A stretch of DNA of 64,000 bases from Acidobacteriota bacterium. GTDB lineage: Bacteria > Acidobacteriota > Aminicenantia > S016-38. A model generated the notes under the pieces. It saw only the letters and a program-made list of their open reading frames with translations, did no database searches and was not told where the DNA came from. Within the stretch, counting starts at the first letter, position 1. Every line of letters begins with the position of its first letter. This document shows positions 1 through 8,477 of this stretch, one piece after another. The stretch is from the NCBI GenBank assembly GCA_015486055.1, contig WFSJ01000018.1:160179-224178 (forward strand), written 5' to 3'. Position numbers and translations under genes: made by a program.

Positions 1-2
1 GT

Positions 3-395
3 CTGCTGAGCGGTATCCCTGGATTTAACCTGGGGAATTGCCTTTGCTGTCTCTGGGTAATTTCAGGGGGAATATTTTCCATTTTTCTCTATCAGAAAAG
101 CTCCACTATTAAGCTTGATGCAGGGGATGGATTTGCAGTGGGAGCCCTTGCCGGAGTAATAGGTGCCCTTGTTGCAACACCTCTGGACCTTATTTTCTCT
201 TACTGGACAAGGGGCATGATTATGAAATTTTTAGAGGCTTACGGAGGGGAAATAAGAGCCTATCAGAATTATTTCACCGCTCATTCCTTCGCAGCCAATC
301 TTTCATTGAGACTGATAATTTTTGCAATCTTTAGCGCCATAGGAGGTGCAATTGGAACTGCTCTCTTTAAACCAAAGGCCGACAGCAATAGTTAA
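3..395 (+). CDS. C-terminal part of an integral membrane protein (truncated at window start)
   Basis: Frame is open from base 3 through the listed 138..395 ORF; hydrophobic Gly/Ala-rich helices (GALAGVIGALVATPLDLI, AIFSAIGGAIGTALF). Confidence 0.6.
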   Translation: MLSGIPGFNLGNCLCCLWVISGGIFSIFLYQKSSTIKLDAGDGFAVGALAGVIGALVATPLDLIFSYWTRGMIMKFLEAYGGEIRAYQNYFTAHSFAANLSLRLIIFAIFSAIGGAIGTALFKPKADSNS

Positions 396-1236
396 TCCTG
401 TTTCTGGAAGGGGAAAGACTTATAGAAACTGGGGGAATATTAAAACCTTCCTAAGGAGGAAGTTTAAGGATATAAAGGAAAGATTCACAGAGGCCCCGAA
501 GCATGCAATAGAAATAGCAAAGGAGGAGATAAGGAGAGGAACAGAGCACCTGATCTCCGTGGGTGGGGATGGGACATTAAATGAGGTGGTGAATGGATGT
601 TTTGAGGGAGGGTTCCCTATAAACCCGGAAGTTAAGGTATCAGTTTTCCCATCAGGAAGGGGAAACGATTTCTCAAGGTCCCTAAAAATTAGAAGGGGGA
701 ATATGGACTTTTCTAAAAGTTTAAAGATTGATCTCGTTGATATGGGAGATAAGTTCTTCATAAATGTTCTTGATCTCGGGCTTGGAGGAGAAATAGTTAA
801 AAGACTTTCCCGAAAAGAAGGAGCCCATTCTGGAATAGCCTATTCTTTTTCACTCTTGAAGGAGTTCTTCAAATATCAGCCGAAGGAGTACATAATAAGG
901 ACTGGGAGGGAAGAAATAAAAGGTAAGTTTTTAACCGTTATCGTTGCCAATGGAACCACCTTCGGGGGAGGGATGAAGATAGCTCCAGAAGCCTCAGTTT
1001 CGGATGGATTCTTAGAAGTTATCGCTGTGCGAGAAATGTCTCCTATGAGATTTTTGCTCAGCTTATGGAGACTTTACACAGGAAAGCTTCTTTCCCATCC
1101 TAAGGTAATACACAGAAGAGTAAAATCATTGGAAATAGAGACCCGGGAACAATTTGGTGAATACGATGGGGAGCTTTTTAGCGCATCTAAATTATGGCTC
1201 AAAGTTAAAACAGGAGCACTGGGACTTCTGGTATGA
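346..1236 (+). CDS. Diacylglycerol/lipid kinase family protein (YegS/DagK-like)
   Basis: NPVSGRGK near N-terminus, GGDGTLNEVVNG catalytic motif, FPSGRGNDFSRSL; exact start uncertain (GTG at 346 overlaps the preceding ORF). Confidence 0.9.
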   Translation: MQLELLSLNQRPTAIVNPVSGRGKTYRNWGNIKTFLRRKFKDIKERFTEAPKHAIEIAKEEIRRGTEHLISVGGDGTLNEVVNGCFEGGFPINPEVKVSVFPSGRGNDFSRSLKIRRGNMDFSKSLKIDLVDMGDKFFINVLDLGLGGEIVKRLSRKEGAHSGIAYSFSLLKEFFKYQPKEYIIRTGREEIKGKFLTVIVANGTTFGGGMKIAPEASVSDGFLEVIAVREMSPMRFLLSLWRLYTGKLLSHPKVIHRRVKSLEIETREQFGEYDGELFSASKLWLKVKTGALGLLV

Positions 1237-1382
1237 GACTTTCAAAGCTCAGATATTACCCGGCGAAGGAGAAGCTGCATGTTTCTTTTCTGTGTAGAAA
1301 AGGAGTATTTCAATGCAATTGATCCTCACGGAGACTCAACTGTTAGTTTTGCTGTATTAATATATTAAATAAGGAGGAGAGA

Positions 1383-3119
1383 ATGAAAGTTCCAAGAATG
1401 AGACCTCCAATGGGATGGTTTCCTATACCTGAATATGTTAAAAGGAGTGTAGAGAAACATCCTGAAAGGAAAGCCCTTCAGATAAGAAGGGGGAAAGATT
1501 GGTTCTATTACACCTATGGGGAGCTTTTGGAAAAGATAAGGAAGCTCTCCTCTTTTATGAGAGATGAAGGGATAAGGCATGGGGATAAGGTCTCAGTCCT
1601 CGGTGAAAACAGACCTGAATGGGGGTTATGCTATCTGGCGATTCAATGGAGCGGTGCAACCGTTGTCCCTTTAGATGCAAGGCTAAAACCTCCAGAATAC
1701 CTACATATCATGAACGATTCCGAGGTGAAGATGCTCTTCGTTTCAACGTCTAAGTTAGGAGATATTGAAGAGATAAAGGATAGGACTCCATCCCTGAAGA
1801 AAATAGTTACAATGGATGAGGTAAATGGATATCTCAGCCTTGAGAAGATATTTGACAGTTTTTCCGAAGAGGCACAAATGGAGAAGATCTTGCTGGACGA
1901 TGTTGCGGTCATTCTTTATACGTCAGGCACAACCGGTTCTTCAAAAGGGGTTGTGCTCTCACACAAGAACATCGCATCAAATATTGATGCTATTTATCAG
2001 ATAATTGATTTAGACTATAAAGATAGGAGCTTTTCCTATCTTCCCCTTCACCATGTTTTTGAGGCAACGGTAGGCTTTCTTTTTCCTTTGAGCTTGGGGG
2101 CTACTGTAACTTATGCCCGTTCCCTTAAACCGAATGAGATAATTGAAGATATGAAGGCGGTCAAACCGACTTTTATGACTACTGTTCCTCTTCTTCTTGA
2201 GAAATTTCTTCTCAAAATAAGGGGTGAGCTAAAAAAATCTGTGGTAAAGAGAGGAATCGTCTCGGGGATGAAGGGAATTTCAAAGGGAATGAAATTATTT
2301 TTTGGGAGGAAAACTTCAAGGAGGGTATTTAAATCTCTCCTTTCAAAACTTGGGTTTGAGGAAATGAGATACCTTGCCTCGGGAGGTGCAGCGCTTCCAA
2401 GATGGGTTTCAAAGGGGCTTGAGGAGATTGGATTTCCAATTATTCAGGGATATGGTCTTTCCGAGACATCCCCTGTCCTTACATTTAACCCTCCATGTTG
2501 CCCAAGGAACGCTTCAGCTGGCATTCCCCTTCCATATGTTGAGATAAAAATCATGGAGCCTGACCCTGAGGGAATCGGGGAAATTGCAGCAAGAGGTCCC
2601 AATATTACGCCTGGCTATTATAAGAACGAGGAAGCAACAAGGGAAGTTATGACTGAAGATGGTTGGTTCCTCACAGGAGATGTGGGTTACCTTGATGAGG
2701 ATGGCTTTCTGTTCATAACAGGGAGGAAAAAAGCCGTTATAGTAACTCCTGGAGGGAAAAACATATTTCCTGAGGAGGTTGAATCGGTTCTGCTTCAGTC
2801 GCCCTTCATAGAAGAGATTCTTGTTATAAGGGGAGCAAATCCAATAACCGGGGGAGAAGAAGTTCAGGCAGTTGTGTATCCGAACTTTGAGGAACTTGAT
2901 ACATATTTCAAAGAAAAAAGCATTGAGAACCCGTCGCAAAAGCACATAGAGGAGAAGATAAGAGAAGAAATAGAAAAATACTCCTCTGACCTTGCAAGTT
3001 ACAAAAAGGTAAAGAGATTTAGGTTAAGGGACGAAGAATTTCCAAAGACAACCACAAGAAAGATAAAGAGATATCTTTTCCAGGATCACGGAGTTCCACT
3101 GTCAAAGGAAAAGAAATAA
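1383..3119 (+). CDS. Long-chain acyl-CoA synthetase / AMP-dependent synthetase
   Basis: ILYTSGTTGSSKGVVLSHKN, GYGLSETSPV, GWFLTGDVGYLDEDGFLFITGRKK; RBS aaggagg upstream. Confidence 0.93.
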   Translation: MKVPRMRPPMGWFPIPEYVKRSVEKHPERKALQIRRGKDWFYYTYGELLEKIRKLSSFMRDEGIRHGDKVSVLGENRPEWGLCYLAIQWSGATVVPLDARLKPPEYLHIMNDSEVKMLFVSTSKLGDIEEIKDRTPSLKKIVTMDEVNGYLSLEKIFDSFSEEAQMEKILLDDVAVILYTSGTTGSSKGVVLSHKNIASNIDAIYQIIDLDYKDRSFSYLPLHHVFEATVGFLFPLSLGATVTYARSLKPNEIIEDMKAVKPTFMTTVPLLLEKFLLKIRGELKKSVVKRGIVSGMKGISKGMKLFFGRKTSRRVFKSLLSKLGFEEMRYLASGGAALPRWVSKGLEEIGFPIIQGYGLSETSPVLTFNPPCCPRNASAGIPLPYVEIKIMEPDPEGIGEIAARGPNITPGYYKNEEATREVMTEDGWFLTGDVGYLDEDGFLFITGRKKAVIVTPGGKNIFPEEVESVLLQSPFIEEILVIRGANPITGGEEVQAVVYPNFEELDTYFKEKSIENPSQKHIEEKIREEIEKYSSDLASYKKVKRFRLRDEEFPKTTTRKIKRYLFQDHGVPLSKEKK

Positions 3120-3124
3120 AATAA

Positions 3125-5881
3125 TTATTTCCTTGCCAGAGCTGCTCTTGCAGCGGCGAGGCGGGCAATAGGAATTCTGTAGGGGGAAGCACTTACATAA
3201 TCAAGCCCGACCTCATGGCAGAATTCTATGGAGTCAGGATCACCTCCATGTTCTCCGCATATCCCTATTGTGAGATTTGCCCTTGCTTTTCTTCCCTTCT
3301 CAACCCCTATCCTCATTAACTCTCCGACTCCTTCCCTGTCAAGACTTTGGAATGGATCCCTTGGCCATATCCCCTTTTCAAGATATATTTTAAGGAACTT
3401 GGCTGCATCGTCCCTGCTTAAAGCGAAGGTCATCTGAGTGAGATCATTTGTTCCGAAAGAAAAGAACTCTGCAACAGAGGCAATTTTGTCAGCTGTTAAA
3501 GCTGCCCTCGGGACCTCAATCATTGTTCCAACCCTGTAATGGATTTTAACTCCATATTCCTTCATAACTTCTTTTGCTGCTTTGTCTATTATCCTCTTTT
3601 GGTCCTCTATTTCCTTTACATGCCCAACAAGGGGAACCATAACCTCGGTGAATATCTTCTCTCCTTCCTTTGTGAGCCTTCCCGCTGCCTCAAATATTGC
3701 CCTTGCCTGCATTTCTGTGATCTCATTGTATGTTATCCCCAGCCTACACCCACGGTGCCCAAGCATTGGATTAAATTCATGGAGTTCTTCAATCCTGAGG
3801 AGGAGCTTCTTCAGTTTTTCTATTTCGGCCTCAAGTTCTTGAACTACTTTCTCTGCTTCCTCACTGTGCTCAGCCTCAAATTCCATTGACTCAAGGATTC
3901 TCTTTTTCTTTGATATTTCCTGTGTAACTTCTTCCCTTTTTGGAAGGAATTCATGAAGTGGTGGGTCAAGGAGCCTTATTGTAACCTCATATCCTCTCAT
4001 TTCCTTAAGGAGTCCATAGAAATCCTCTCTTTGCATTGGTAGAAGCTTTGAAAGGGCTTCCCTCCTTTCTTCCTCTTTTTCTGCAAGAATCATTTTCTGC
4101 ATGAGAGGAAGGCGCTCCTCAGCAAAGAACATATGCTCTGTCCTCGCAAGGCCTATTCCCTCTGCACCAAAGGTTCTCGCTATTTTAGCGTCCTTGGGTG
4201 TATCTGCATTTGCCCTGACTCCGAGCTTCCTATATTTGTCAGCCCATCCAAGGAGCCTTTCAAAATAATGGTAAAGTTTTGCTCCTTCCTTCTTCATTTT
4301 TCCAGTAACCACCTGAATTATCTCTGAAGGCACAGTTGGAAGCTCCGCTATGTAAACTTCGCCGGTTGTTCCATCTATTGAAATCCAATCCCCTTCCTTA
4401 ACTATTTTTCCCTTTACCTCAAATTTCTTCCCTTCCTCATCCGCGTGGATATCTCCGCATCCAACAACAGCAGGTTTCCCCATCTGCCTTCCAACAACTG
4501 CCGCATGTGAAGTCATTCCACCAGTAGATGTTAATATTCCCTGGGATACGCTCATCCCTGCTATATCATCAGGGGACGTCTCAGGACGCACAAGGATTAT
4601 CTTTTCTCCTCTCTTTGCCCATTCCACAGCTTCCTCAGGGGTAAATACCGCCTTTCCTGTTGCAGCGCCAGGAGAGGCGTTGAGCCCCTTGGCAACAGGT
4701 TCGTGCTTCGCTCTTTTTTCTGGGTCAAACATTGGATGAAGAACTTGCTCAAGGGCAGAGGGTTCAACCCTCATAATCGCCTCTTCTTCTTTTATCAAAC
4801 CCTCATCTACCATGTCAACAGCCATTTTAAGAGCAGCCATTCCCGTCCTTTTCCCTGTCCTTGTCTGGAGCATATAGAGCTTTCCTTTCTCTACGGTGAA
4901 CTCAAAATCCTGCATATCTCTGTAGTTAAGCTCAAGTTTTTTAGCGATCCCTATGAGTTGTTTGTAAACTTTTGGCAGCACATTATTAAGTTCATTTATA
5001 TGGAGGGGAGTCCTTATCCCCGCCACCACATCCTCTCCCTGAGCATTTATAAGAAATTCGCCAAATATTTCCTTTTCTCCTGTAGCTGGATTCCTCGTAA
5101 ATCCCACTCCTGTCCCTGAATCCTCTCCAAAGTTTCCAAATACCATAGTTTGAATGTTGACTGCTGTTCCGAGGCTATCAGGAATGTTATATATTCTTCT
5201 GTATTCAATTGCCCTCTTGTTGTTCCATGAGCGGAAAACTGCAAGCACCGCCATCTTGAGCTGCATCCTTGTATCCTGAGGGAAATCCTCCCCCCATTCC
5301 TTTTTTACTGTTTTCTTGTATTTATCTATAAGCTCCTTTAGACCATGGATGGAGATTTCTGGGTCTGTCTTCACACCTTCCTTTTCCCTTATCTTTACGA
5401 GCTCAGACTCAAAGAGCTTCCTTTCTATTTGGAGGACGACATCTGAGAACATCTGGATGAACCTTCTATATGAATCATAGGCAAACCTTGAATTATTGCT
5501 TGCTTTTGCAAGCCCTTCAACAGTCTTATCATTAAGGCCAAGATTAAGGATTGTATCCATCATCCCCGGCATCGAGATGGCTGCTCCTGAACGGACGGAA
5601 ACAAGAAGAGGGTTTTCCCTATCTCCGAGCCTTTTCCCTGTAACCTTCTCCAGCCTTTCTAAAGATTCCCATATATTTTTCCATATGTCTTCTGGAATTT
5701 TATTGTTGTTTTCACCGTAAATTCTGCAGACTTCGGTGGAGATTGTAAATCCCGGGGGAACAGGTAGTCCTGCATTTGTCATCTCAGCAAGACCTGCTCC
5801 CTTTCCTCCAAGGGTATTTTTTAATCCCTTGTTTCCATCGGCTTTTCCTTCAGCAAAGAAATAAACATATTTACTCATCAC
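3125..5881 (-). CDS. ppdK: Pyruvate, phosphate dikinase
   Basis: LGGKGAGLAEMTNAGLPVPPGFTIST, GGMTSHAAVVGRQMGKPAVVGC, GFGTNDLTQMTF-type and GICGEHGGDP motifs, 918 aa. Confidence 0.97.
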   Translation of the reverse strand: MMSKYVYFFAEGKADGNKGLKNTLGGKGAGLAEMTNAGLPVPPGFTISTEVCRIYGENNNKIPEDIWKNIWESLERLEKVTGKRLGDRENPLLVSVRSGAAISMPGMMDTILNLGLNDKTVEGLAKASNNSRFAYDSYRRFIQMFSDVVLQIERKLFESELVKIREKEGVKTDPEISIHGLKELIDKYKKTVKKEWGEDFPQDTRMQLKMAVLAVFRSWNNKRAIEYRRIYNIPDSLGTAVNIQTMVFGNFGEDSGTGVGFTRNPATGEKEIFGEFLINAQGEDVVAGIRTPLHINELNNVLPKVYKQLIGIAKKLELNYRDMQDFEFTVEKGKLYMLQTRTGKRTGMAALKMAVDMVDEGLIKEEEAIMRVEPSALEQVLHPMFDPEKRAKHEPVAKGLNASPGAATGKAVFTPEEAVEWAKRGEKIILVRPETSPDDIAGMSVSQGILTSTGGMTSHAAVVGRQMGKPAVVGCGDIHADEEGKKFEVKGKIVKEGDWISIDGTTGEVYIAELPTVPSEIIQVVTGKMKKEGAKLYHYFERLLGWADKYRKLGVRANADTPKDAKIARTFGAEGIGLARTEHMFFAEERLPLMQKMILAEKEEERREALSKLLPMQREDFYGLLKEMRGYEVTIRLLDPPLHEFLPKREEVTQEISKKKRILESMEFEAEHSEEAEKVVQELEAEIEKLKKLLLRIEELHEFNPMLGHRGCRLGITYNEITEMQARAIFEAAGRLTKEGEKIFTEVMVPLVGHVKEIEDQKRIIDKAAKEVMKEYGVKIHYRVGTMIEVPRAALTADKIASVAEFFSFGTNDLTQMTFALSRDDAAKFLKIYLEKGIWPRDPFQSLDREGVGELMRIGVEKGRKARANLTIGICGEHGGDPDSIEFCHEVGLDYVSASPYRIPIARLAAARAALARK

Positions 5882-5962
5882 ATCTCCCCTTGTTGAAATT
5901 AGAACCTATATTTTAAGGGAATTTCACTGGTTTTTCAAATTTTCCTCAGAGATTAACATATC

Positions 5963-6886
5963 TTAGTCTTTATCATCCCACTTTTCAAGGGCTTCCTCCA
6001 TAATTTCCCTTAAAACTAAGTTTGATGAAATTTCTCCTAATGAATTTCTTTTTAAGCAGGGTATTTTTATATTTACTCTCGTGGAATTCTTCAATCCTTC
6101 AATATTCACACTTCCTCCGTAGATTTTAACAATGATTCCATGAACAAGATTCAGCCCTATCCCTTCTCTTCCATCTTTTGAAAAGAAAGGCTCAAATGCC
6201 ATTTTCTCAGCCTCAGGGGTAATCTTTCCCTGGTTTATTATTTCTATTAAGACTTGCTTGCTTTCCTTCCTGCACTTTCCTTGGATTTTTCCCCTTCTTT
6301 TCCCATTTTCCTTTATTTCATCAATTGCTATGGCAAAAAGGAAAGGGTCAACATAACAACCTGTTTTCTCCCAGTCACCAGGGATTTTTTCCTTCAAAAT
6401 AGAGGAAATTTCAATGAGGTTAAGGATCTCGTTTTTTTTAGGAGTAAAAAGCCCCACAGTTTTGTTCAGAAGCTCCGAGGCTTCCCTTGCATTTCTCTGA
6501 ATTTTGTCAATATCTTTCGTGCCTTCCTTCATCATGATAAGCTGAGCATAAGCGACAACAGGAGTGAGCTTATTATTCACCTTATGAGCAATGGATGTGA
6601 AGAGTGCTGCCGATGCCTTTGAATGAAATTTCCTGTACAATATAGAATTTTCTCTTAGAATGGGAAGGAAATCCTCTTTCAATTTCTGGTTTTTTACCTT
6701 TTCTGAAATGAGTCTTGCGTAAACCTCTAAAATTTCCTTTCTTTCTGGATTCCAGATAACTGCAAATTCTGATTTATGAGCTGCACCTTCCTTTTTCCCT
6801 TTTTCAGGGAAGATTTCCCCTGTTGTCAGGATTTCCAATACTGCCTCAGGAAATTTTGAAAAAAGCTCTTTTAGTATTTTTTTCAT
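5963..6886 (-). CDS. Sensor histidine kinase-like protein (H-box plus HATPase_c), no transmembrane segment
   Basis: FTSIAHKVNNKLTPVVAYAQ resembles an H-box; GREGIGLNLVHGIIVKIYGGSVNIE resembles the G-box region; overlaps purN by 4 bp. Confidence 0.7.
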   Translation of the reverse strand: MKKILKELFSKFPEAVLEILTTGEIFPEKGKKEGAAHKSEFAVIWNPERKEILEVYARLISEKVKNQKLKEDFLPILRENSILYRKFHSKASAALFTSIAHKVNNKLTPVVAYAQLIMMKEGTKDIDKIQRNAREASELLNKTVGLFTPKKNEILNLIEISSILKEKIPGDWEKTGCYVDPFLFAIAIDEIKENGKRRGKIQGKCRKESKQVLIEIINQGKITPEAEKMAFEPFFSKDGREGIGLNLVHGIIVKIYGGSVNIEGLKNSTRVNIKIPCLKRNSLGEISSNLVLREIMEEALEKWDDKD

Positions 6887-7491
6887 TTCTTTATGAAAAC
6901 CCTTCTTCCCTTTATTTCAAGTTTTTCCTGGAGGAAAAGTCTTACAGCTTCTGGATATATTTTGTGCTCTTCTTTTAATATCCTATCTGCAAGGATTTCC
7001 TCTGTATCATTTTGCATAACGGGAACTACTGCTTGAATTATTATTGGTCCTGAATCCACGCCTTCATCTACGAAGTGAACTGTTGCGCCTGAGAACTTTA
7101 CCCCGTATTCTATGGCCTGTTTTTGAGCGTGAAGTCCTGGAAAACAGGGGAGAAGGGCAGGATGAATGTTCATTATCCTGCCCCTGAATTTCCGTACAAA
7201 CTCAGGGCTCAAAACCCTCATATATCCTGCTAAGCACACGAGTTCAACATCCCTTTTTTTTATCTCCTCCGCCATTGCGAGATCAAAAGAAGCCTTATCA
7301 GGGTAATCCTTTCTTCGGAAATAAAGGGTCTCTATTCCGTACTCCTTTGCAGAAACTGCCCCCGGAGCTTCCTTTTTATCAGTAATAACGAGGACTATTT
7401 CTCCAGGAATTTTTCCTTTCTTTGTGGCTTTATAAAGTGCTCTAAAATTTGATCCTCTTCCAGAGAGAAGAACAGCTATTTTTCCTTTCAT
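6883..7491 (-). CDS. purN: Phosphoribosylglycinamide formyltransferase
   Basis: VLLSGRGSNFRAL, NIHPALLPCFPGLHAQKQAIEYGVKFSGATVHFVDEGVDSGPII. Confidence 0.96.
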   Translation of the reverse strand: MKGKIAVLLSGRGSNFRALYKATKKGKIPGEIVLVITDKKEAPGAVSAKEYGIETLYFRRKDYPDKASFDLAMAEEIKKRDVELVCLAGYMRVLSPEFVRKFRGRIMNIHPALLPCFPGLHAQKQAIEYGVKFSGATVHFVDEGVDSGPIIIQAVVPVMQNDTEEILADRILKEEHKIYPEAVRLFLQEKLEIKGRRVFIKK

Positions 7492-8477
7492 ATTATTTCG
7501 ATTCCTTCCCCTTTTGTTACCTCTCCTATTATCCAGAATTTTTCTTCCTTTTCCTCAAGTTTGTGAAGCAAGCTTTCACCTTTGGGAATTACAATCATTC
7601 CTATCCCCATGTTGAAAACCCTATAAGCTTCTTTTTCTGGAATTTTCCCCTCCCTAAGGAGGAACTTAAATATCTCAGGGATTTCCCAGCTATCTTTTCT
7701 TATCACAGCCTTCAGCCTCTTAGGAAGTATTCTTGAAAGGTTCCCTGGGATACCTCCACCAGTGATATGTGCCATACCCTTTATATGTATCCTCAGGTCC
7801 TTAAGCATAGTGTAATACTCCCTGTGAATCTTTAGAAGCTCTTCTGCAACCGTCAGGTTTTTGTCATAGGGAAGGGGAGAATTAATTTTTAGCCCGAGTT
7901 TATTGAAGATTATCCTCCTTGCAAGCGAATAACCATTGGTGTGAAGCCCATTTGATGGAAGGCCTATTAAGATATCCCCTTCTTTTATATCGGAACCATC
8001 AATGGGCTTTCCTTCTACCTTTCCTGTAACAAATCCAACTATGTCGTATTCTCCTTTCCCATAGAATCCCGGCATTTCAGCTGTTTCCCCTCCAAGAATT
8101 ATGCATCCCACCTTATTACAGGCCCTTGCGAAGCCTTTAATAAGACTTTCAAGAGTTTTAAGGTTAAGTTTCCCCATAGCAATGTAATCAAGGAAGAAAA
8201 GGGGCGTTGCCCCATGGACGAAGATGTCGTTTGTGCAGTGAAAGACAAGATCAGAGCCAATGGTATCGTGTTTTTCAGCCATGAATGCAATCTTGAGTTT
8301 TGTCCCGACCCCATCTGTACTTGCTATTAAATGGCTCCCATCCGGGAGTTTGTAGAAACCTCCGAATAATCCGAAGTTTTCAGGAGAGACCCTGTATTTT
8401 TTAAGAACCTTTGAAATGATCTTTACAGAGCTTTCCGCCCTTTCTAAGTCAACTCCTGCTTCCCTGTAAGTTACCAT
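7488..8477 (-). CDS. purM: Phosphoribosylformylglycinamidine cyclo-ligase
   Basis: YREAGVDLERAE, STDGVGTKLKIA, LGGETAEMPGFY, GLHTNGYSLARRI, HITGGGIPGNL. Confidence 0.96.
   Translation of the reverse strand: MVTYREAGVDLERAESSVKIISKVLKKYRVSPENFGLFGGFYKLPDGSHLIASTDGVGTKLKIAFMAEKHDTIGSDLVFHCTNDIFVHGATPLFFLDYIAMGKLNLKTLESLIKGFARACNKVGCIILGGETAEMPGFYGKGEYDIVGFVTGKVEGKPIDGSDIKEGDILIGLPSNGLHTNGYSLARRIIFNKLGLKINSPLPYDKNLTVAEELLKIHREYYTMLKDLRIHIKGMAHITGGGIPGNLSRILPKRLKAVIRKDSWEIPEIFKFLLREGKIPEKEAYRVFNMGIGMIVIPKGESLLHKLEEKEEKFWIIGEVTKGEGIEII

Noticed and set aside
3539-3889. Plus-strand ORFs inside ppdK (3539..3889, 3582..3842, 4703..5119 and others)
   Set aside because: Antisense shadow ORFs of a strongly conserved 918-aa enzyme; Phe/Ser/Leu-rich composition typical of antisense to Lys/Glu-rich genes
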